DNA of 28,826 bases from Asterionellopsis glacialis (lineage: Eukaryota; Bacillariophyta; Plagiogrammaphyceae; Rhaphoneidales; Asterionellopsidaceae), in NCBI GenBank assembly GCA_014885115.2, contig WKLE02004306.1:1-28826 (forward strand). The letters run 5' to 3'. The notes below the pieces were generated by a model that saw only the letters and a list, made by a program, of their open reading frames with translations, had not been told where the DNA came from and did no database searches. The position numbers were made by a program, and so were the translations under genes. Below are positions 11,041 through 19,583 of the stretch, one piece after another; position 1 is the first letter of the stretch, and each line of letters starts with the position of its first letter.

Positions 11041-11536
11041 TTATTCATCATGGGTACGCTTGGAACCATTGTATTTCTTGGCAAATTTTTGATTACGAAG
11101 AAACTTGGGGTCCATTCCACGAGTCGAAACATACCGAGTACGCTTGGCCTTCTTAATGCCATTGGCATGTGCCTTGTGAGTGTTGTTGTGTGCACAGGTG
11201 TTCTTTTGCTGTTGTGTTCGAAAGTAGAAAAAAAAGAAACGCAAATGTGAGATAACGCCATTCCGTGGTGGTGATCCATCAAAATCGCACCACACAATTT
11301 TCGCGGAAAAAAAGCCACACAAAATCTGAATCGAATGAATCCATCGAAAGTCAGGACAGACAACCAAAAGCTTCTTGTGTCGACCACCATGATGAATCGT
11401 TCCATTGCTCAGAACCAATCCATCACGCCGCTTTCATCGATCCATTCAAACTCAGTTGTTGTGTATTCACTCAAAACACTCATTGCTCGAACGATAAATA
11501 ATACATTCGCTCATCATTTTGACGGACCTTGACCAT
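11041..11536 (-). CDS. RPL29: 60S ribosomal protein L29 (eL29), two exons
   Basis: Exon 2 (11041-11208) encodes an unmistakable L29 C-terminus: [19 protein letters not shown] followed by [16 protein letters not shown], as in eukaryotic eL29. eL29 is a small basic protein of the large cytosolic subunit. The exon lacks an initiator: reading upstream gives a non-L29 peptide. Exon 1 is proposed at 11528-11536, ATG GTC AAG in a strong ACCATGG context, giving M-V-K joined to Q-K-N-T. That restores the usual L29 start (Met-Ala/Val-Lys-x-Lys-Asn) and a total of 58 residues, within the family's size range. The intron (11209-11527, 319 bases) is phase 0, with donor AAG|GTCCGT and acceptor CAACAG. GTCCGT is a weak donor, so exon 1 is less certain than exon 2. 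An intron just after the start codon is common in ribosomal protein genes. Confidence 0.87.
11209..11527 (-). other. Proposed intron in the L29 gene
   Basis: A 319-base phase-0 intron between a 9-base coding exon and the main exon. Its ends read GTCCGT and ACAACAG on the minus strand. It is longer than the M16 intron nearby (130 bases). The assignment rests on restoring the conserved L29 N-terminus. Confidence 0.65.
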
Positions 11537-12227
11537 GGTGAAACCGTTTAGAGGAAGTTGACTGCTTGTTTCAGTGTTCAAGAAGTGCGGCCAGAACAGA
11601 TGCAAACAATTGAAGTAAAAAGTAAGTAGTAACCCTACGAGTATTTGTACAGATATTTATACTAGACGTCCGTCCATATGTCTCGAGAAACTGCCTTCTC
11701 CTACAAACTACATCGAAAAAGCTGAAAACCGCGCATTGCATTCCCAAGACGCGCAGTCAACGATGTGCAGGCGGCTTTCTTGTTTTCATGGAAAGTCCCC
11801 CCTGGATTATTCTAACTATCCAACCAGTATTCCAGCATCGTAGTAAGTAACTGTGAGTTGTGACGGAATCCTGATATAATGGGGTGTTTTTCTGCTTCGA
11901 CCTGGGACGGTGGTTCTGTGACAAAAAAGAAGTGACATTATTATTGTTGAAAAAATCTCGTCACTTTTTAGCCAACACACATTCTCTAGCCCAGCAAATA
12001 CAAAATCCAGTGATTGGCATGCCGCAGAATATATGTCATATATTATAACAAGTCCAGACACAATATAAATGTTCAAAATCATTAATATCTATTCATGTAA
12101 TAATTATCATCATAGCACACTTTGTGTGTCCAGAGAAAGTGGTCACTTTTTGGTATCTGTAGGCGACGATGACGACCATGATAATGGTTACTTAACAACA
12201 TTCATATTTTATAAAATTACCATTACT
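11537..12227. other. Spacer upstream of L29 and downstream of the lumen-protein gene
   Basis: CpG-normal noncoding sequence between the L29 start codon and the stop of the next minus-strand gene. It should carry the L29 promoter and the 3' end of the neighbour. I see no repeats, hairpins or frames worth calling; the 88-codon minus-strand frame at 11816-12082 looks random. Confidence 0.45.
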
Positions 12228-13373
12228 TCATGGTGAAGATGTTGCTGTAGTTGGTGGTCTAGTCATTCGTATTTGTGATTTCGTTGTAGATGTTGGCATT
12301 TCAATACCAGCAACACCATCCAGAACACGATATGTTTTCATGATTTCTAATCCTTCTACAACACGATTCCCTTGCGAATCAAAGGCGCGTCGATATCGTC
12401 GTTGTACGCGTACGGCACGTTCCAAAATTTGATCACTACTAGTACCAAACAATCCAGGTACAGGCGTCGATATTTTATACAATTCATTAAATCCAAAACC
12501 CTCATCTGTAGGTACTTCTACAGTGCGTTGTACAACTTCAATTTGAACAAAATTATTGTTATCATTGGAAGAAGAAGATGATGTTGCTATTGGATAATAA
12601 CGAAGTTTATTTGGACTTTGAACATTCCAAATAGGTGGTAATAAATTTGTAGCGAATGTACGGGATGCCATTTCGTATCCACGGTCTAATACTACTACGT
12701 CGTCATTAGATGATACTGATTCCACATATTTAGTTTGATAGGATTCAATTTTTTGTTTGGTAAAGTAATTCAATGCTTCACTATTGGCTTCACCTGACCC
12801 ACCACCACCACCTCCCAATGCCTTCCATGCCACCAGGGCTTGACCTTTATCACCTTCCACAGACGTGACAACACGTTGACATTGCCATGCACCTACCATG
12901 GATGGCGGATATACAACATCCGCTGCCTTTAAGGCATTAGGAGATGGTGAACGTATGTCAAACCCACCACCGATACCTTCAATACGAGCTTGTGGAGCCA
13001 TACTATATGTTGTTGGTGTTTGTGGTGGTGGCGGTAATGGCGCAACAGCAAGTGCATTTGCTTTATCCTTAGGCACTAGCAGTAGTAATGTACCTAACAA
13101 AGTACTAGTACTTGTGGTGACAGCTCCTTCCAAAAGTGCCCGACGATTCGTATTTGTCGTGATCGAGATTAAATCCTGATCTCGATCCTGATCATTGAGT
13201 TTCAAACAATGTCGTTGTCGGGTTCTTGTACACAAGGCATTGGAATACTTTGATTCAGACACAGACGAGGTAACACAAAATCCTAATGTCATCGTTGTTG
13301 TGTATGACAAGCATATAATAAATAAAAGGAAAATACCAGGACACTGCTTTGTCATTCCTCTCATTGCTATCAT
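12228..13373 (-). CDS. Predicted thylakoid-lumen protein, DUF6816-like
   Basis: A 381-residue protein with layered targeting. Residues 9-31 form an ER signal ending TMTLG|FC, with Phe at +1 as in diatom plastid import. A transit-like stretch follows. Then comes a twin-arginine signal at 77-109: NTNRRALLEG, a Thr/Leu hydrophobic core, and ANALA as the lumenal peptidase site. The mature part contains VYPPSMVGAWQCQRVV at 154-169 and EGDKGQALVAWKALGG at 173-188. This PPSMxGxW-type opening matches, from memory, the cyanobacterial and plant lumen family listed as DUF6816; its molecular role is unknown. A Gly run (188-193) and a Ser/Asn run (265-274) are low-complexity inserts. ATG at 13373 is chosen; two more in-frame ATGs follow at codons 4 and 7 and would leave the signal intact. 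It is head-to-head with the M16 protease gene. Confidence 0.8.
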   Translation of the reverse strand: MIAMRGMTKQCPGIFLLFIICLSYTTTMTLGFCVTSSVSESKYSNALCTRTRQRHCLKLNDQDRDQDLISITTNTNRRALLEGAVTTSTSTLLGTLLLLVPKDKANALAVAPLPPPPQTPTTYSMAPQARIEGIGGGFDIRSPSPNALKAADVVYPPSMVGAWQCQRVVTSVEGDKGQALVAWKALGGGGGGSGEANSEALNYFTKQKIESYQTKYVESVSSNDDVVVLDRGYEMASRTFATNLLPPIWNVQSPNKLRYYPIATSSSSSNDNNNFVQIEVVQRTVEVPTDEGFGFNELYKISTPVPGLFGTSSDQILERAVRVQRRYRRAFDSQGNRVVEGLEIMKTYRVLDGVAGIEMPTSTTKSQIRMTRPPTTATSSP

Positions 13374-13952
13374 TTAAAAAAGTAAAGTGGTGCACGCCTT
13401 TTTCCAGATAGTCGAATGTTTCAAAATAATGTTGAGACGCAGTTCGAACGTAAATTCCTACACTACGATACCTCTCTAGAACTTCCTGTCTGGTTTCTTC
13501 TCGCTTGTTTACTCAAGGGATATTATTCTTTGATGTTATGTGTCGCTCTCACAGTCAGTGACTCAGTTATGGTAGGTGATTGCTTTTTTTTCTCTTCTGA
13601 AAATTCCAATCTTGTTCGTCACTCGAACTCCCTGCAGAGATTTTGATTTTTCAAAAAATAAAATATCAGACTGTCTGTCCATCTGCCCATATTGAAATCT
13701 ATTGATAGGCTCGCTGACGCATCTCTGCAAAAAAAAAAGACGACACAAAATCTTTTTCTCGTTTTCTTCTGATTTGTTGATTGGCACGCTGTCACTTTTT
13801 CACACAGAGAGTAACAAGCACAGCAGGGAGGAGGACGCGACATTAGATCCATCCTTGATCGTCATCTGCGATTGTTAAAACAAATTTGAAAAAGATATTT
13901 GGTACACCATCACGCATATTGGAACACATCATTTGAAAAGAAAGTTGGAAAA
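13374..13952. promoter_or_regulatory. Shared promoter region of the head-to-head lumen-protein and M16 genes
   Basis: A 579-base region between two divergent start codons, so both promoters and 5' leaders must lie here. It includes CCTCTCTAGA at 13471-13480, a word also seen before other genes in this window. No TATA box stands out. Shared control of the two genes is inferred from layout alone. Confidence 0.5.
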
Positions 13953-16900
13953 ATGAAAGCAGCTGTACCCAAGTACTTCGCAGGAGGTGCTGCAGCTGTT
14001 GTTGTTTTGTTTTTGCTGGGAAATACGGAAGCATTTGTAAGCCCACTCCTGCTTCACCAAGGTAAAAGAATTTCGAATCATTATCATTATGGAATCGAAA
14101 TCATTGATAATGTAAAACACCAAAGTTATCGCCAGTTGAATTCTGTGGTGAAAGATAATGACGATTTTGCCTCTGCGTCTACAGAAACGACGACAACATC
14201 TACAGAAAGTATCCGTCGTCGACAACTTCTCTTTTCCCTACTAGCTGCATCATCCGCAGGGACACTTGCTAGTACAGGAAACCCGTTAGTAGCCAATGCT
14301 GCCACGGTCACTGCAACTTCCAAGAAAAATGGCGTTGGTGAATCTATAACGAATGTGTTACGTCCACCATTGGATGATCGTGATTATGAAGCCTATACAC
14401 TAGAGAATGGTATGCGTATACTACTTGTATCTGACCCATCCTCCAATGAAGCAGCAGCTGCTATGGATGTACATGTCGGAGCATGTTCAGATCCTGTCGA
14501 AGTTCCTGGATTGGCGCATTTCAATGAACATATGTTATTCTTGGGAACTGAAATGTACCCCGAAGAGGGATCCTTTTCCGATTATTTATCTAAACATGGT
14601 GGGTCCTCCAATGCATTCACAGATAGTGAAAATACAGTCTATTACTTTACCCTCGAGGCTGAAAGTGATCCTATCTTTGCTGAGGGACTTTTAAGATTTG
14701 GTTCCTTCTTTACATCACCACTCTTTACACCTGGTGCAACTGGACGTGAACTAAACGCTATCGAAAGTGAAAATGCGAAGAACTTACAAAATGATATTTT
14801 TAGGTTGTATCAAATTGAAAAAACAAGAGCCAATCCTGACCATCCATTTAGTAAATTCTTCACAGGCAATAAAAAGACACTATTGGATGACACCAAGAAA
14901 CAAGGTATTGATTTACGCGACCAACTTATAAAATTCTATAACAAATACTACTCATCGAATCAAATGACATTGGCTATCGTAGCACCACAATCTCTACAGG
15001 ATCTCAAGAAGATGGTAAACGACGCCTTTGCAGATGTACCGAATCGTAACGTGGACAAGCCTGAAAAGGAATGGGCTGGCGTAGCGCCATACAATGGGAA
15101 CTCTGGTATCCCATCCTTTGAACATGTTGTTGAAATTGTACCTGTTCAGGACTTACGACAAGTCACATTGACGTGGCCATTCGTGTACATATCAGATGAT
15201 GAAAGGGATGAAGCCTTATTGACAAAGGCATCTGAATATGTGTCACATTTACTTGGACATGAGGGTCCTGGATCATTATTATCTTACTTGAAAAGACAAA
15301 GATGGGCTAATTCATTAGGTTCTGCACAGAACACAGAATTAACTGACTTTGAATCATTCGATGTAACTGTTGAATTAACGAATCAGGGACTTGCTAAACT
15401 CGATGATGTCATAGAGGCTATCTTTTCCTATATTGTCATGTTACAAAGAGACAACATACCAAATTACGTATTTGATGAAACCTTACAGTTAACAGAACTA
15501 GAATGGAGATTTGCTACCAAGGGTAATCCAGGAGGTTATGTCCAGTCACTGGTAACTTCTATGCAACGGTATCCACCGGAACTCTATGTTGCTGGACCAC
15601 GACGTATTGCGTTGGCAGAACCAAATGATAAAATCTTATCCAGTAGCGCACCACGTGAAAAGTTCTCATCGAATCGTCAACGTGATTTAGCCAAGAAGGC
15701 ATCCATGAACCTCATATCACGACTTACAACAGAAAATGCTATCATTACCGTACTTAGCAAATCATTTGACGGTCAGACAGATCAAACGGAAAAATGGTAT
15801 GGGACGAAATTTCGTGTTCGTAAAGTGTCAGATCAAACATTGGCCAAATGGAAAAATGCATCTGAACCACGACAATTAGGTCTGGCTTATCCAAAACCCA
15901 ACGTATTCATTCCAGAGGAAAAGGGCTTGTCGGTGAAGATCAAACCTCCAGCTGTCGATAAGTATAAGAAACGATCTTTCGAAAGTCGCATGGAACCTAT
16001 TCCACCACCAAGAATTATCCGTGATGATGGTGACGAAGGAAGATGGACAGTGGTAAGTTCTCCGCAATTGATATTTGTGCTCAATTGTCAATCACAGGAC
16101 AGCTTATAGAAATTGTGCACTACCTAATGGATGTTCTCTCTCAAACACATCTTTGATTAACCTTATTTCTTTTTGCGTTTAGCACTTTAAACAAGACGAC
16201 CGCTTTGGGCAACCAAAGGCGTATGTTATATTTCAAATCTTGACAAGCGAGGTTTATAAAACAGCAGAGAGAGCTGCCTTTGCACAACTTTACCAAACAT
16301 GTGCTGTTGATCATCTTGAAGAATATGCTTACGATGCAAGATTAGCCGGTTTGAGTTATGATATTCAAGTACTTCCACGAGGTATCCGTTTGACTTTTGG
16401 AGGGTACAACGATAAATTACAAGACTTTGCAGCCTACGTGGCTGGCAAACTTGCAGGTGACATCGAAAGTGTCCTCCCACAAGATGAGATTGAGTTTGAG
16501 CGGTACAGAGACAACATAAAGAGAGCTTTGTCTGCATTTGATGTAAAACAACCCTATGCACATGCTATTTATTATTCAGGTCTAACCCAACAACCTATGG
16601 GATTCCAGTACACCAATGCAGAACAACGCGCAGCTATTGACAAGGCAACGTTACCTGATTTGGTTTCGTATGTGCAAACACTATGGTCAAAGGGTAAGGG
16701 TGAAGCACTTATACAAGGTAATTTAAATGAAAAGGAAGCCCTGGAACTGGTAAGAACAATTGATTCCGCCATTGGTTTCAATACCATCACTAAAGAAGAG
16801 TACCCCCCTCGCGTGAAGTCATTACCCTTACCCCAAACCAGTGCAAATACTATACCCACCCGATTGACTGTAGCGGAACCCAATTCATCCAATGGAAACA

Positions 16901-17571
16901 GTGCAGCACAGGTAATACTGCAATGTATCGGCAACACAGAAAAAGAACACGTTCTGGCCGAGTTGATTAGTGCTATCCTTGAAGAACCATTGTATGAAGA
17001 CCTTCGTACGAAGCAGCAGCTAGGGTACATTGTATCATCAGGCGTCAAGGCTCCTGATCAAGATACTCGGACTCTTACTTTGATTGTGCAATCTAGCGTG
17101 GCTCCAGCCGAAAAATTAACTACAGAAATTCTCAAATTTCTTGATGGGTTCCAGGGAAAATATCTTGATCCATTGACAGAGGGTGATGTAGCTGTGTATG
17201 CGAAGGCATTGATTGATCGAAAGACAGAGCCAGACAAAACCTTGGCTGTGGAAGTTACACGTAATTGGGGTCAAATTGCGAGCGGTAAATTCCAATTCGA
17301 TAGAATTCAGAGAGAAGCTGCAGCAGTATTGGATATAAGGAAGGCAGACATGCTGGAATATTGGAATAACCTTTATGCCGGAGATGGCCGGCGTATCCTT
17401 ATTAGTGAAATTATTCCTAAATCAGGACCTGCATCATCAAAAAGTCCACCCAAAACTACTGGTTACGCTCAAGGCATCATACGTAGAGGAGGCTCAAAAA
17501 GTACAATTGAACTAGGAATTGATGACATAGAAAAGTTCCGAAAAGATCGTAACGAATCTGCCTATCGGTAA
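13953..17571 (+). CDS. M16 metalloprotease, insulysin-type, with plastid and lumen targeting
   Basis: Two exons, 13953-16052 and 16183-17571, join in phase 0 to give 1162 residues. The inverted zinc site HFNEH is at 189-193, with Glu192 the general base. The third zinc ligand is Glu273 in LNAIESENAKN. GGSSNAFTDSENTVYYF at 216-232 is a typical insulysin segment. Exon 2 carries the C-terminal half: FKQDDRFGQPKAY, then LRTKQQLGYIVSSG with the substrate-binding Arg975 and Tyr982. The enzyme should degrade peptides inside a closed two-half chamber. The N-terminus is layered: signal peptide 1-27 ending TEA|F, a transit-like region, then a twin-arginine signal at 88-116 (RRRQLLFSLLAAS, ending VANA|A). 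This predicts the thylakoid lumen. Start: the frame opens at 13899 with an alternative codon, but the ATG at 13953 puts the signal peptide first. The extra ~150 residues over ordinary insulysins are this targeting region. Confidence 0.92.
16053..16182 (+). other. Intron of the M16 protease gene
   Basis: 130 bases, phase 0, donor ACAGTG|GTAAGT and acceptor TTTGCGTTTAG. The frame runs into stops in the intron. Removing it joins GRWTV to HFKQDDRFGQPKAY, matching the continuous insulysin sequence around the domain boundary. Confidence 0.93.
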
Positions 17572-18073
17572 AAAAGGTGCTTTTCCTAGATAGTATTCAT
17601 GACTCCAAAGACAAGTATTATAATGATAACAGTTACTTTTATGAAGCTTCTTTTGCTGTTGGCCCTATCAATTTTTGAAAGAGAATTATATGTGATGAAG
17701 TTGTTATGATTTTCACAAACAACTGCTAACCAATTCATACAATCTAAAATACTAGGTACTCTAGAGGTTAGGTCACAGAAACATATCTGGTTCTTGTCAC
17801 CTCCCTCACTATTTTAAAATTATAATGATAGGGAGTGATAGTAATTACATGGAGAGTCAATCAAGAAAGTCAAATCAAAAGGTCACTTCTTGGACTTTTT
17901 TCTCGACAACTACCTATCTCTCAAGCAATAACATGGATTTCCCCCAAATTCATTCAGTAGGATATTCTCTTGATTCCTCTTGAATTTGTTACGAAGAAAT
18001 TTGTTGACGTCTTTTCTCTAGAACAATAACACGTAGAAACGCCTACGGTATGAAAAAGCCCTGTCATTGGGTC

Positions 18074-18225
18074 CTCTCTAGTAGAGAGTTAGCCGTGACA
18101 AACCTCTTCTGAACCCGAACCTTCGGGGTTGCTTCCGTGACTCACGCAAGGTGGGATCGACACCAAAATGCGATGCTTACGCAGATCCTAGATTCGACTG
18201 AGTCGATTACGTTGGATCTCTAGAT
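18074..18225. ncRNA. Hairpin cluster, possible structured RNA
   Basis: At least five neighbouring stem-loops: CTCTCT/AGAGAG at 18074-18088; AACCC/GGGTT at 18112-18130; CTTCCGTG/CACGCAAG with one mismatch at 18132-18150; GGTG/CACC with a 7-base loop at 18150-18164; TGCG/CGCA with a 7-base loop at 18169-18183. They are followed by a larger AGATCC/GGATCT stem enclosing TCGACT/AGTCGA (about 18183-18218). It matches no RNA family I recognise, and the strand cannot be assigned because stems read both ways. It could also be a DNA-level palindrome cluster in a promoter. Confidence 0.3.
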
Positions 18226-18270
18226 AGCACGAACTACATTATTGAAATTCAGTGTAAATAGGTATTATGT

Positions 18271-18291
18271 GTAGGACTACTGTAGGACTAC
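18271..18291. repeat. Tandem GTAGGACTAC pair
   Basis: Two exact copies of GTAGGACTAC separated by one T, about 380 bases before the fasciclin start codon. The same decamer occurs at 28023-28032 and inverted at 27777-27786, both upstream of the second HA-repeat gene. Possibly a transcription factor site; function not shown. Confidence 0.6.
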
Positions 18292-18667
18292 CATGTAGTA
18301 AAAAAAATATCTTTGGAATTCGATAAAGATCACTCCTTTGGGATGCAGTACAAGGAAGTAAGATTAGATTCTTCAAGTGCGAAATATGGTAGTCTAGTGT
18401 ACTGAATACTCAGTAACTTTTTGATTTTATTAGACTACACTCCCAATCTGATGAAAAATGGATCTCTGCGTGCTAGACATTTCTGGTCACATACGTGTCG
18501 GCTGTCGTCAATCCCAAAAACACAAGAGAAAAAAAGTGGACCCCCCCAACATGTGGAATGTATCACTGAATAACGATATCATATTTCTTGAAAGAGACAG
18601 TATCGATTGGCGACGACAAACCTTCCACCTCTTTTAGCACCAACGTGTTCATAAAGATTACTATACA

Positions 18668-19387
18668 ATGGTTTCTCCCTATGTTTCTCTTCTAGTCTTG
18701 CTGAGTGCTCCTACTCTCTTCGCATCTGCTTTTCAGGTGGCGCCACCATCTTTGATTTCTCGTTCTTCGACGGTGTCAACGGTATCTAACACTCCTACTG
18801 TTCTATTCATGGAACAGGAAGTCAACACTGATACTTGGGAAGAAGATAGCGACCCAAGATCTAATGTAGAGCGATTCCTTGAAAAGAAATTTCCTGCCTT
18901 TTACAATTTGTTAGGGAAGAATGACAATATTTGGAAAACGTTGGAGGATTCCAAGGAAGGTTATACGTTGTTTGCACCCAGCGCGAAAGCATTTGAAGAT
19001 TTAGGTGAAAAGAAACTCAGTCAATTGGAAGATCCTAGAAATTTGGAAACAGCGCAAAAGATTGGTTTATACCACGTTGTCCCGACTGAGGCTGTTACAA
19101 ATCAACGACTCCGTACTGAAGACTGGACAGTCCCAAAACCAAAGGACGGGCCCAGACCCATTACTGTTTCTGGTATTCAAACACTTGGAGGGGAAGTTCC
19201 TGTCGGAAGGAGTAAGTCAGGTGGATTCCTAGGTTTCGGTGCCAAGGAAGATGGTGATGCAGTTGTTGGTCCTAATGCTCGGATTTCACAAAGTTATATT
19301 ATTGGTGACAACATTGTTCATGAAGTGGATTCATTGATTTCACCCGAACTACTTTGGAGATATTGTGATCAATTGAGGATTCTTTAA
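18668..19387 (+). CDS. Plastid-targeted fasciclin (FAS1) domain protein
   Basis: A 239-residue protein. Residues 1-20 are a signal peptide ending LFASA|FQVAPP, a textbook diatom plastid-import motif with Phe at +1. A Ser/Thr-rich transit region runs to about 45. One FAS1 domain spans about 66-228: GYTLFAPSAKAFEDL at 98-112 is the first conserved box, YHVVPTEAV at 135-143 the central strand, and GDNIVHEVDSLISP at 213-226 the second box. FAS1 domains serve in adhesion or protein contact; in plastids their role is poorly defined, so no reaction is assigned. There is no second lumen signal, so stroma is the simplest location. A Gly-rich insert (GGFLGFGAKEDGD) interrupts the domain near 185-197. 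Single exon. It lies downstream of the M16 gene on the same strand, 1.1 kb away, and is separately promoted. Confidence 0.88.
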   Translation: MVSPYVSLLVLLSAPTLFASAFQVAPPSLISRSSTVSTVSNTPTVLFMEQEVNTDTWEEDSDPRSNVERFLEKKFPAFYNLLGKNDNIWKTLEDSKEGYTLFAPSAKAFEDLGEKKLSQLEDPRNLETAQKIGLYHVVPTEAVTNQRLRTEDWTVPKPKDGPRPITVSGIQTLGGEVPVGRSKSGGFLGFGAKEDGDAVVGPNARISQSYIIGDNIVHEVDSLISPELLWRYCDQLRIL

Positions 19388-19583
19388 AGGAAAAGGGGAA
19401 TAAAGTTTTAATTACCTTCGCAAAGCAGTAGATATTGTAAGAATGATTTTCTGCATACCCTAGTACACTGTCTGGAAAAAGTATATTTTTAGAAATCAAA
19501 CTAGACTAGTTTAAACATAGTGATGGTTTAAGACCAGATAATCTATAGCAAAATGTCTTGCGGATTACTTGCGCAGGAACGCG
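19388..19583. other. 3' flank of the fasciclin gene
   Basis: Short CpG-normal noncoding stretch with a cluster of CpGs at 19572-19583, after which the second CpG-poor tract starts. Confidence 0.5.

Larger units (their letters stand above)
17572..18667. other. Intergenic region between M16 and fasciclin genes
   Basis: No protein-like frame. The first 500 bases are plain AT-rich 3' flank. From about 18074 to 18225 there is a cluster of adjacent hairpins, and at 18271-18291 two tandem copies of GTAGGACTAC; both are listed separately. The last 170 bases before the fasciclin start should be its promoter and leader; a C7 run is at 18541-18547. Confidence 0.5.

Noticed and set aside
11265..11532. 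Plus-strand frames of 65-78 codons opposite the L29 intron
   Set aside because: They are shadows across the intron and first exon of the L29 gene, with no recognisable protein.
13899..13952. 18-residue extension of the M16 protein
   Set aside because: It would place charged residues before the signal peptide and begins at a non-ATG codon; the ATG at 13953 fits better.
16226..17048. Antisense frames of 111 and 158 codons within the M16 gene
   Set aside because: Shadows of conserved coding sequence on the opposite strand.
18073..18089. Rho-independent-style terminator at the CTCTCT/AGAGAG hairpin
   Set aside because: The organism is eukaryotic and no T tract follows; treated as part of the hairpin cluster instead.
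18150..18183. Possible tRNA: two stems with 7-base loops, one containing ATCGA
   Set aside because: Stems are only four pairs, no acceptor stem or D arm can be placed, and the T-loop consensus is not met.
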